Below are positions 42,470 through 49,781 of a stretch of DNA of 49,781 nt, piece after piece. The translations under genes were made by a program, and so were the position numbers. Location of the stretch: the NCBI RefSeq assembly GCF_003061025.1, contig NZ_QAIL01000124.1:1-49781 (forward strand), read 5' to 3'. Numbering within the stretch: position 1 is the first letter of the stretch; every line of letters begins with the position of its first letter. Below the pieces are notes generated by a model, which had not been told where the DNA came from, did not search any database, and was given only the letters and a program-made list of their open reading frames with translations. The DNA comes from Pedobacter sp. HMWF019. Its GTDB lineage: Bacteria; Bacteroidota; Bacteroidia; Sphingobacteriales; Sphingobacteriaceae.

Positions 42470-44650
42470 ATGATGAATGATTTTCGACAGTCAAAAATTA
42501 CGATCTGTTCCTTTCTGATGCTGATCAGTTCACTTTCAGCTCTGGCTCAGCAGAAAGAATCAAGGAATATCGAATTACTTTTAAAACCCTATAATGTAAC
42601 CTGGGATACCCCTGGTCCTACATCATTAGAATCTATGCCCATTGGCAACGGTGATGTAGGACTTAACGTATGGGCCGAACCCAGTGGAGACATCGTTTTT
42701 TTCACTGCAAAAACCGACGCCTGGAGTGAAGACAACAGAGGCTTATACGGTCTACTAAAATTGGGGGGTATGCGTCTTTCACTGAGTCCGTCTCCATTTA
42801 AACCAGGTGGACATTTCCTGCAGACACTTAAACTACATGAAGGCGAAATAGAAATTTCAGAAGGAAAAAAAGGTAAAGGAGCCATTATACGTATCTGGGT
42901 AGATGCAAATAACCCGGTGATCAGAGTTGAAGTAAAAAGTGATCATCCGGTTTCAGCAAAATTCACACTCGATAACTGGCGTACCACAAAGAATGAACGC
43001 ATCGGTGCAGATGTCATCCTGAAAGACCAGATCAACCGTATTGCCTGGTATCATAGAAATGGAGAAAACAGCGATCCAGAGGTATTAAATCGCACATTCG
43101 GTGCTGTTATTAAGGGAACTGGAATGATTAGTAGCGGTTATTCTGTTTTAAAATCAACTCAACCGGCAACATTTCATCTTATTTCTATTTATCCTTTAAC
43201 AGCAACAACAACAACCGGAGATAAATGGGTATCACAATCAAAAGATCAGGTTTCACGTCTTGAAAAACTCAGCCTGGCTCAAAGCTATAAAAAACACCAG
43301 CAATGGTGGGACCAATTTTGGAAGCGCAGCTGGATTTACATAAATGGAGACCAGGCAGCACAAGATATTACACATGGTTACATACTTCAGCGTTTTGTTA
43401 CGGCTTGCGCCGGACGAGGTGGGTACCCCGTAAAATTTAACGGGTCAATCTTCAATGTAAATCACACTAAATTAAAACTTGATCAGGAAATAAAATCTGT
43501 AACTGCTGATTACAGGAAATGGGGCGGCCAGTATTGGTTTCAGAACACCCGTGCAATGTACTGGCCCAGGTTAATGGCTGGTGATTTTGATGTGATGATG
43601 CCATTTTTTAATATGTATATAGCAATGATTCCTGCAAATAAGGCTCAGATAAAAAAATATTACAACCATGATGGCGTCTATTTTGCAGAAACAGCTCCTT
43701 TTTGGGGAGGTTTAAGATATTGGGGGCCAGAGGTACAAGAGGATTGGACAGGACATTATTTTACGCCTGTCCTTGAATTGAGTATGATGATGCTGGATTA
43801 TTACAAATACACTGAAGATCAAGAATTTGCAAGGGAAAAATTACTTCCGGTAGCAAAAGCGGGCATCATTTTCTTCGATCAGCATTTTAAAAGAGATGAA
43901 AGCGGAAAATTACTATTGGATCCGGTTAATTCGATAGAACAATTCTGGAAAGTGTACAATCCTGCACCAGACATTGCAGGTTTACATGCGTTACTTCAGC
44001 AATTGATTGATCTTCCGGATAACATTGCTGAACCTTCAATAAAAGCACCATGGAGAAGACTGCTGCAAGAACTGCCTGTACTTCCTGTTGGCGTAGATAC
44101 TAAATCTGGAGACAGCATCCTTCTTCCATATTCCGGACAACAAACGGCTAAGCCAAGAAATCGTGAAAATCCGGAATTATACTCCATCTACCCTTTTCGG
44201 ATCTATGGCCTTGGCAAACCAAACCTTAAACTGGCCATATCAACATTTAATGCCCGTAAAGAAAGATTTAAAGGTTGCTGGACGCAAGATCCCATACAGG
44301 CTGCTTTATTGGGCATAACCAGTGTAGCCAAAGAATACACTCAGTTTGCCTTCAATCTAAAAGATCCGGAATTGAAATTCCCTGCTTTCTGGTCTGCAGA
44401 AAATGATTACCAGCCTGATCAGGACAATGGTGGAAATGCAGAAAATGCACTACAGCTGATGTTAATGCAATGTGAAGGTGAAAAAATCATGCTGCTGCCC
44501 GCCTGGCCTAAAGAGTGGAGTGCAGACTTTAAATTAAATGCACCATTTAAAACAACAGTTCAAGGTAAGATTGTAAGGGGTAAACTAACAGATCTGGTTG
44601 TTACTCCTGCTGAACGAAAGAAAGACGTGATAGATATGTCTATTCAATAG
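42470..44650 (+). CDS. DUF5703 protein, GH95-related fold, exported
   Basis: A 726-residue exported protein (signal peptide to about residue 26, ending LAQQ). The N-terminal part, 'YNVTWDTPGPTSLESMPIGNGDVGLNVWAEPSGDIVFFTAKTDAWSE', is the DUF5703 pattern. The rest resembles the (alpha/alpha)6 barrel of GH95-like enzymes, with 'YWFQNTRAMYWPRLMAGDFDVMMPFFNMY' in the place of the GH95 'WHGDYHxNxN' block. Only one Asn (Asn359) is retained there, so the catalytic machinery must differ. A C-terminal segment, 'MLLPAWPKEWSADFKLNAPF', matches the terminal beta domain of such proteins. DUF5703 proteins have no activity known to me. It is convergent with the GH92 gene. Confidence 0.82.
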   Translation: MMNDFRQSKITICSFLMLISSLSALAQQKESRNIELLLKPYNVTWDTPGPTSLESMPIGNGDVGLNVWAEPSGDIVFFTAKTDAWSEDNRGLYGLLKLGGMRLSLSPSPFKPGGHFLQTLKLHEGEIEISEGKKGKGAIIRIWVDANNPVIRVEVKSDHPVSAKFTLDNWRTTKNERIGADVILKDQINRIAWYHRNGENSDPEVLNRTFGAVIKGTGMISSGYSVLKSTQPATFHLISIYPLTATTTTGDKWVSQSKDQVSRLEKLSLAQSYKKHQQWWDQFWKRSWIYINGDQAAQDITHGYILQRFVTACAGRGGYPVKFNGSIFNVNHTKLKLDQEIKSVTADYRKWGGQYWFQNTRAMYWPRLMAGDFDVMMPFFNMYIAMIPANKAQIKKYYNHDGVYFAETAPFWGGLRYWGPEVQEDWTGHYFTPVLELSMMMLDYYKYTEDQEFAREKLLPVAKAGIIFFDQHFKRDESGKLLLDPVNSIEQFWKVYNPAPDIAGLHALLQQLIDLPDNIAEPSIKAPWRRLLQELPVLPVGVDTKSGDSILLPYSGQQTAKPRNRENPELYSIYPFRIYGLGKPNLKLAISTFNARKERFKGCWTQDPIQAALLGITSVAKEYTQFAFNLKDPELKFPAFWSAENDYQPDQDNGGNAENALQLMLMQCEGEKIMLLPAWPKEWSADFKLNAPFKTTVQGKIVRGKLTDLVVTPAERKKDVIDMSIQ

Positions 44651-44659
44651 ACCTATAAA

Positions 44660-44696
44660 ATTAAGGCCAATCAGTTTATCGACTGGCCTTAATTTA
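44660..44696. terminator. Bidirectional terminator
   Basis: TTAAGGCCA (from 44661) pairs with TGGCCTTAA (44684-44692), extended by further imperfect pairing towards the loop. A- and T-rich flanks lie on both sides. It separates the convergent DUF5703 and GH92 genes. Confidence 0.7.
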
Positions 44697-44697
44697 T

Positions 44698-46962
44698 TTA
44701 TTCAACCCCCCATTTTTTATTTGGTTTGGGCCCCATCTCCAATTCAAGCTTTCCACCTGCTACAAGTTGCTCATGAGTAAACCAAGGCGTGCTTAATACT
44801 TTACCATCCAATTTTGCACTCTGAATGTATTTATTAACTACAGAACAATGGTTGGCGATCATTTCAAAAGTGTTCCCATTGGGTAAATCGATAGCTACTC
44901 TTTCAAAAACAGGACTTCCAATGGTATAAACCGGCAGACCGGGCGTTACCGGGTAAAAACCCATGGAAGAAAAAACCACAAAAGCAGTCATCCCCCCACC
45001 ATCTTCATCACCCGGAATACCAAATACATTGTCTTTAAACCAGGTATCTAGCAGAAAGCGGATTCTCTTCTGAGTTTTCCATGGCGAATCTGTAAAATTG
45101 TATAGGTATGGAATATGGAAACTCGGTTCGTTACCCATAGAAAACTGGCCTACAATCCCAGTTACGTCAGGGAATTTGGCCTGAAACTCATATTGACTCC
45201 GCCCAAGTGGCTCTCTGAACAACTGATCCAGTTTATTTTCAAAACCAGTTTTACCACCCAGTAAACCTATTAATCCATTTACATCCTGTTGTATCTGCCA
45301 TAAATAAGTCCAGCCATTATTCTCATCATAATATTCTCTTCCCCCCATTCCCCCATCAAACTTAGGATCTATTTTAACCCAGTTGCCATTTTTATCTTTC
45401 GGCATGAACATCTGCTTCTCTGGGTCCCATAAGTTTCTATAATTCTGTCCTCTGGCATTAAACTTCACAAAATCCTCCTTCTTCCCCATGTCTTTAGCCA
45501 ATTGACCCAATGCCCAATCGTCATAACTGTTCCCCAGGGTAACTGCCACTGCCTGGCGTTTTTCAAATTTGTCTACAGTGGGTACATATTCATTTTCTCC
45601 AATCGCCAAAGCAGGAAAAAATCCTTTATTGTGATAAAAATCATCCAACTCTGTCTTAGGTCCATTTCTCCAGGGCAGCATGGTTGCCTCATTCGCATTT
45701 TTAGCCAGACCTTCGTAGGCCTTGTTTAAATCAAAGTTTTTTAATCCTTTACGGTGCGCATCCAGGAAACTAATTGTAGAATGAAAACCATTCATACAAG
45801 CGTGGTCACCAAACAGTACCGGAAACGTAGGCATCCAGCCACTCTGTTCATACATGTTTACATAAGAACTTAACATATCCTCTTCCTGTGCAGGGTTTAA
45901 AATTACACGAAGCGGGTGATGGGCCAAATAAGTATCCCAGGCCCAGTCGTCAACATAAAATGGCCGGTTACTTTGGTGTATTTTATTATCAAAACCACTA
46001 AAATACTGTCCATCTTCAGAGATATCCACCATTCGCTCATAACATCTGTACAGAGCTGTATAAAAAGATCTTCTTTGTGCTTCAGTTCCCCCCGTTGAAT
46101 GGATTTGATTGATCACTTTCGCCCAGGCCTCTTCGGCAACACCATATTGGGCATTAAAATCTATTTGTTTTAATTCATGATCATAATTCTTTTTAGCCTG
46201 TGCTGCACTTATATAAGAGATGGCATATTTAAATTCAATTTTACCATTAGAGTTTTTAGGAAAACTAATATAGGCCCTCGCATCTTTTCCTTCTACCTTA
46301 GATTGGCCTGACAGCTGATTATTTTGAACAGTACCTATTACACCATCTTCACTAAAAATACCATAGAGATATACCTTAATATTCCCATGATAAACTTCAA
46401 CACCAGTTAGTTCCCTGGCAGAAATAAAATTAAATTCATTTTGACCGTCGTTATAGTTTCCAAAAAGCAAAGATTTATTACTCTTAGTGGGAAATTCAAA
46501 TTTAAAGTATCCTGTTTTTTTTCCGGGAGTAAATTCCACCTTCACCTCATCATCTATAAGATAGGTACTGTAGTACCAGGGGCGATTAATCTCCAGGTCA
46601 TAATCATAGGTCATATTCTTTTTCCAGCTTGACAGACTTCGCTCTTGCACAACTGGCTTCATTGAAAATACTTGTCCTAAACGGTGCGAAACAACGTTTA
46701 AAGGAAAGCTCGAAATCTGATCATCTTTATAATCCTTTCTTTGCGGAAACATTCGGATCATTTGATTAGGCAATTGAATAGTAGGACGGGTTGGTTCTAA
46801 TAAATGACCAACATTACCAATCAACGGGTCTACATATTTCAGGTTCCCGGTGCCCTCATAAGATTTGGTCTGGGCAATGGTACCTGTTTGTATCCATAGT
46901 AGGGGAATGCACAAAACCAATTTTAGTTTTGGCACCATAACATTAGTTAACATCTTAAGCAT
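44698..46962 (-). CDS. GH92 family exo-alpha-mannosidase-like protein
   Basis: A 754-residue exported GH92 protein. The family landmarks are 'YVDPLIGNVGH' near the N-terminus, 'YVDDWAWDTYLAHHPLRVILNP', 'GGREYYDENNGWTYLWQIQQDVNGLIGLLGG', 'GNEPSFHIPYLYNF', and 'GIPGDEDGGGMTAFVVFSSMGFYPVTPGLPVYTIGSPVF' with the calcium- and acid-bearing region. Characterised GH92 enzymes are calcium-dependent exo-alpha-mannosidases. The early part ('TRPTIQLPNQMIRMFPQRKDYKDDQISSFPLNVVSHRLGQ') is atypical, so specificity may differ. Alternative starts at 46953 or 46938 give a cleaner signal peptide. It is downstream of the LamG-kelch regulator on the same strand, with 112 nt between them. Confidence 0.9.
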   Translation of the reverse strand: MLKMLTNVMVPKLKLVLCIPLLWIQTGTIAQTKSYEGTGNLKYVDPLIGNVGHLLEPTRPTIQLPNQMIRMFPQRKDYKDDQISSFPLNVVSHRLGQVFSMKPVVQERSLSSWKKNMTYDYDLEINRPWYYSTYLIDDEVKVEFTPGKKTGYFKFEFPTKSNKSLLFGNYNDGQNEFNFISARELTGVEVYHGNIKVYLYGIFSEDGVIGTVQNNQLSGQSKVEGKDARAYISFPKNSNGKIEFKYAISYISAAQAKKNYDHELKQIDFNAQYGVAEEAWAKVINQIHSTGGTEAQRRSFYTALYRCYERMVDISEDGQYFSGFDNKIHQSNRPFYVDDWAWDTYLAHHPLRVILNPAQEEDMLSSYVNMYEQSGWMPTFPVLFGDHACMNGFHSTISFLDAHRKGLKNFDLNKAYEGLAKNANEATMLPWRNGPKTELDDFYHNKGFFPALAIGENEYVPTVDKFEKRQAVAVTLGNSYDDWALGQLAKDMGKKEDFVKFNARGQNYRNLWDPEKQMFMPKDKNGNWVKIDPKFDGGMGGREYYDENNGWTYLWQIQQDVNGLIGLLGGKTGFENKLDQLFREPLGRSQYEFQAKFPDVTGIVGQFSMGNEPSFHIPYLYNFTDSPWKTQKRIRFLLDTWFKDNVFGIPGDEDGGGMTAFVVFSSMGFYPVTPGLPVYTIGSPVFERVAIDLPNGNTFEMIANHCSVVNKYIQSAKLDGKVLSTPWFTHEQLVAGGKLELEMGPKPNKKWGVE

Positions 46963-47023
46963 ACAGTGGTTTAATTTCTTGATTTTAATCCAAGTTAGAT
47001 CCAGGTATTAATAAAAGCCTAAC

Positions 47024-47045
47024 AAATGATTAACCGGTATCATTT
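47024..47045. promoter_or_regulatory. Short inverted repeat upstream of GH92
   Basis: AAATGAT (47024-47030) and ATCATTT (47039-47045) are reverse complements separated by 8 nt that contain ACCGGT-like bases. On the minus strand GGTTAA is also directly repeated at about 14-bp spacing. It lies between the sensor-regulator gene and GH92 and may be a regulatory site. Confidence 0.3.
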
Positions 47046-47074
47046 AACCCAATTTCCGCAAAAAATTAAATCTG

Positions 47075-49627
47075 CTATTCTAATATTTCCTGAAAACTTT
47101 GTTTAAAGTCTTCTCCATAAATCGCTTTATAGGCTTTGCTAAAAGTTTCAAATTTTGTTTTTGCTAAAGAATGTTTTCCCAAATGTACAAGTGCTTTACA
47201 GTTGATCAACATTGCTTCTTCGTTTACCGGATCAAAATAAGCTATGTAATTAGACAGGCTGATCAAAAATTCCGGATCATCTGCAATTTTAATACGAGCT
47301 GCATAATGGAGATAGGTATCAATGATCTCATTGGAAATCTCCGATTTAAAACCATCCAGCCAGTCATATTCTACATTAGACAAAAAGCCGCCACGATGGA
47401 TCAGATTCGTAAGTTCGTTGAGCCTGGCTTTGTCAATTTCCCGCTTACTGTTTACGATATTCAAATATTGATTGTAATCAATTTTAACCTGCTTAGGTTC
47501 AAAATCGATCTTCCAGTACCCGGTTGTTTTTGAAATCTGGCAGCCCTCTATTCTTTCCAGAATAATCTTTAGTTTGGCAATATTCACAGATCTGTTATTC
47601 CTGGCACTCTCCGCAGGTTTATCAAACCACAATATTTCTGTTAGCTTCTCAGAACTGATCCCCCTTCCCCATTTTATAGTATACAGCAGCACGACCAGGA
47701 AAAGCTCCCGTATCAAAGGAGAGAGAGATTTGGTAATATCTTCTCCATCTCTATCAAACAACTGCATATCTCCGAACAGAAAAATGGTGTTTTTTATTTC
47801 TGGCTTCGGTTGTTCCGTTTCAGAATCAGCTGCTTTATCCAGAATTAACGGAACTTCGGTTGGAAATGACGGCACAGCAGATCCAGTTGTAGCTGCTCCG
47901 GAACGGCGCTTATTTTGCCTGTAAAAAAAGAAAATGCCAATAAGGAATACCGGCACAAGCAATAATAAGTATTTGCTGGCTTTGAATGTATCCCCACCCT
48001 CTGCTAAGGCACTGGAAAAGACTTCTGGCGGACCGTATAGTGTAAAAATCTTAACAGTTGTTTGGTTCCTTTTTTCATCCCGCAGTAACGTCACAGCAAC
48101 GTATTTTTGACTTGCGGGGCAATAAAACAAGTCTGCAAAAGAATTGATGTCATGAAAAGCATAAGGTATCCGATTACCCACCAGTTTATAAACAGGCGTA
48201 TTTAAAGACCCCTGTATTAATTGCAGATAGGAATTATACTTATCATTTGGAAAGGTGAGCGCATAGTAGTTGTTGTTTTTTTCGCTAACCACCATCGAGT
48301 TTGCAAAAGCAAAATCTTCGTTTTTAGGTTTGATTTCAAAAATCTTCCTAAAAGTTCCCTGCTTAACATCGTAAAAATTAAAGTCGTAGATATTTTTGGG
48401 ATTTAAGATTTGTTCACCTGTTGCGCTTCCATACCCTCCAAGGATATAGGCGCCATCTTTTACTGCACCAAGTGCAGATAAATAACGTGGGGTAAAATTC
48501 CCTTTAGCCTGCACAAGTGACCATTTCTTGTCTGGAAAATGATAACGGTTTACACTATGACTATAGTGATACTGTCCATAACCACCAATCATATATATAG
48601 AACTGTCCAGAGCTGAATAAAACTTGTTGGAATGCCAGAACAGTGTGATGACATCGGGATTTATATATTTCTTATCCCATTTCCCACTACTAAAGTTAAA
48701 ATTAGCAACCAACTTCTGGTCCATATAAAAATTGAACAACTGCCCCGTACTAGCATCAAAAATAGATTGGTTTCCAGCAAGTAGCCCTTGTTTTCCGGAG
48801 TTGTATGGATGATAAGTAGATTGGTGGGAAACTAGATTATAACTGACCAGCGAATCTTCAGCAACCACATACAGTTCCTCTTTATTTGGATTAAAAGCAA
48901 CGCTTGCTGGCCCCTTCACTACAAAATCTTTCACCATCTCCCAGTCGTAATGCAGTTTTTTGACCCAGATTGGATTGAAAACACTCGCATCTTTTCCCTT
49001 GATCTTTTCCTGGGCTTTATTTCCTGATTTCTCGTTCAATGGCCAGTAATAACTCAAATGTTGATCTTCGCTGATCTTAACCTCCCTGATTTTCATTGGA
49101 GGTACATCTTTTATTTTGAAATATTTGTAGTTATTTGCTCCCAAAAGAATCCTGTAGCAATTGTTCTCCAACTTCAATTTTTGCCGGTAAGTTCTCCCAT
49201 CTGCCAGCAGGATAAGCTGCTGACGTTCAGCATCAAATTGAAATTTTAAATTATACCAGTTTTTATACAGTTTATTAATGTTAATATCAAAGGCAATATC
49301 AGACACTTTATCGCCAATAATCAATTTGAAGTGTTTGTTTTCCAGAAACCGCATATCATATACCAGATCAATATTACGTTCGTTGTTATCAATCAGGCGG
49401 AAAACATAACCAAAGTAATCTGCATAACCTGGCATAAAAGAAAGATCAAACGACAATTCAAAACTACGATCCAAGCAGATGGGCTGCTCTGCACTAAGAT
49501 CCAAACTCGTCCTTTTGTCCTGCACCACTTCATGGCCAGCAAAACCTAATCCATAAGATTGGCAATACCCCGCCAAGGAAGCTAACTGTAAAAACAAAAA
49601 ACAAGCAGCGTAAAACTTTAATTTCAT
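47075..49627 (-). CDS. Membrane-spanning LamG/kelch sensor with winged-helix/BTAD output
   Basis: An 850-residue multidomain protein. It has a signal peptide (1-22); a LamG/concanavalin-like domain (about 25-220, 'FELSFDLSFMPGYADYFGYVFRLID', 'YYWPLNEKSGN'); a kelch-like beta-propeller (about 225-535, repeats 'YMIGGYGQ' and 'AYILGGYG'); one transmembrane helix (about 552-569) with the stop-transfer RQNKRR; and a linker. The cytoplasmic part has a SARP/OmpR-like winged helix (about 613-710, 'SEKLTEILWFDKPAESARNNRSVNIAKLKIIL') and a BTAD-like helical repeat domain (about 713-845). No kinase, receiver or AraC domain is present. It is probably a one-step regulator sensing glycan in the periplasm. 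A -7 box and a 40-bp palindrome lie upstream, suggesting autoregulation; the neighbouring GH92 gene is a likely target. Confidence 0.85.
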   Translation of the reverse strand: MKLKFYAACFLFLQLASLAGYCQSYGLGFAGHEVVQDKRTSLDLSAEQPICLDRSFELSFDLSFMPGYADYFGYVFRLIDNNERNIDLVYDMRFLENKHFKLIIGDKVSDIAFDININKLYKNWYNLKFQFDAERQQLILLADGRTYRQKLKLENNCYRILLGANNYKYFKIKDVPPMKIREVKISEDQHLSYYWPLNEKSGNKAQEKIKGKDASVFNPIWVKKLHYDWEMVKDFVVKGPASVAFNPNKEELYVVAEDSLVSYNLVSHQSTYHPYNSGKQGLLAGNQSIFDASTGQLFNFYMDQKLVANFNFSSGKWDKKYINPDVITLFWHSNKFYSALDSSIYMIGGYGQYHYSHSVNRYHFPDKKWSLVQAKGNFTPRYLSALGAVKDGAYILGGYGSATGEQILNPKNIYDFNFYDVKQGTFRKIFEIKPKNEDFAFANSMVVSEKNNNYYALTFPNDKYNSYLQLIQGSLNTPVYKLVGNRIPYAFHDINSFADLFYCPASQKYVAVTLLRDEKRNQTTVKIFTLYGPPEVFSSALAEGGDTFKASKYLLLLVPVFLIGIFFFYRQNKRRSGAATTGSAVPSFPTEVPLILDKAADSETEQPKPEIKNTIFLFGDMQLFDRDGEDITKSLSPLIRELFLVVLLYTIKWGRGISSEKLTEILWFDKPAESARNNRSVNIAKLKIILERIEGCQISKTTGYWKIDFEPKQVKIDYNQYLNIVNSKREIDKARLNELTNLIHRGGFLSNVEYDWLDGFKSEISNEIIDTYLHYAARIKIADDPEFLISLSNYIAYFDPVNEEAMLINCKALVHLGKHSLAKTKFETFSKAYKAIYGEDFKQSFQEILE

Positions 49628-49663
49628 AGTCGTTTGAAGAAGGACATCTGGTCACAGGAACAC

Positions 49664-49671
49664 CAAAGATA
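49664..49671 (-). promoter_or_regulatory. -7 box of the sensor-regulator gene
   Basis: Reading leftwards, TATCTTTG matches TAnnTTTG exactly, 36 nt before the ATG at 49627. No TTG sits at -33; that position is occupied by the palindrome at 49686-49725. Confidence 0.5.
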
Positions 49672-49685
49672 ATAGAATATGTAAC

Positions 49686-49725
49686 TTTTAATAGGATTTT
49701 CTGTTCACAGTAAATCCTATTAAAA
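49686..49725. promoter_or_regulatory. 40-bp near-perfect palindrome upstream of the sensor-regulator
   Basis: TTTTAATAGGATTT (49686-49699) and its exact reverse complement (49712-49725) flank a centre that is itself palindromic (CTGT TC ACAG, 49701-49710). The only break is a T/T pair at 49700/49711. It begins 14 bp upstream of the predicted -7 box and is a strong candidate operator for the encoded regulator. Confidence 0.75.
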
Positions 49726-49754
49726 TTAAAGAAGATGAACGTATAAAGCGCTAT

Positions 49755-49768
49755 CTGTAGCGCTACAG
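49755..49768. repeat. 14-bp palindrome near the window end
   Basis: CTGTAGCGCTACAG is perfectly palindromic. It overlaps an alternative 7-bp stem with a TCTG loop (AGCGCTA 49747-49753, TAGCGCT 49758-49764). It may be part of a terminator or regulatory site of a gene beyond the window; the context is cut off. Confidence 0.4.
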
Positions 49769-49781
49769 GCCTATATATCTC

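Overview
The window looks like a chromosomal segment from a Bacteroidota member, most likely Sphingobacteriaceae (Pedobacter-like). This is inferred from the SusC/SusD pair, SusD- and xylanase-type lipoproteins with Cys-Lys-Lys after the lipobox, promoters resembling the Bacteroidota TTG-N19-TAnnTTTG consensus, scarce Shine-Dalgarno sequences, and the gene families present. No rRNA, tRNA, CRISPR array, insertion sequence or phage gene was recognised.

Layout. (1) 83-13475 is mostly housekeeping: a DUF2059 protein, an S9 peptidase, a GT39-type membrane glycosyltransferase, a LolC/E-type FtsX permease, a DUF1343/NamZ-like muramidase, small lipoproteins, topoisomerase IB, fmt, a class IV aminotransferase, an RluA-type pseudouridine synthase and an ACC deaminase-like PLP enzyme. 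(2) 13478-38037 is a glucuronoxylan utilisation locus. It has a GH43 enzyme; a hexuronate operon (LacI regulator, SDR reductase, mannonate dehydratase UxuA); a second LacI regulator divergent from xylB-xylA-sodium/xylose symporter; a leftward operon of SusC, SusD, a GH10 xylanase lipoprotein with an internal CBM, and an esterase-GH43 fusion; and a rightward GH10-GH115 pair. (3) 38080-49627 is a second set of carbohydrate genes without SusC/D: a GH95-like enzyme, an AraC regulator, an HD-domain protein, a DUF5703 protein, a GH92 protein, and an unusual membrane-spanning regulator that joins LamG-like and kelch-like sensor domains to a cytoplasmic winged helix plus BTAD-like repeats.

How it fits together (inference). 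Xylan is cut at the surface by the GH10 lipoprotein and imported by SusC/D. In the periplasm the second GH10, GH115 (removes methyl-glucuronic acid), the esterase-GH43 fusion and the other GH43 take it to xylose and uronate. Xylose enters through the symporter and is processed by XylA and XylB. Uronate flows through the SDR and UxuA towards 2-keto-3-deoxygluconate, although uronate isomerase and KDG kinase/aldolase are not in the window. Five closely related palindromes with a GCAATCGATTGC-type core sit at the uxuA, lacI-1, lacI-2/xylB and xylanase promoters and inside the xylanase start, suggesting one LacI-type regulon over the whole pathway.

The most novel item is the LamG-kelch-TM-winged helix-BTAD protein at 47075-49627, with a 40-bp near-perfect palindrome just upstream of its predicted promoter. 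It resembles a phosphorelay-free relative of hybrid two-component glycan sensors.
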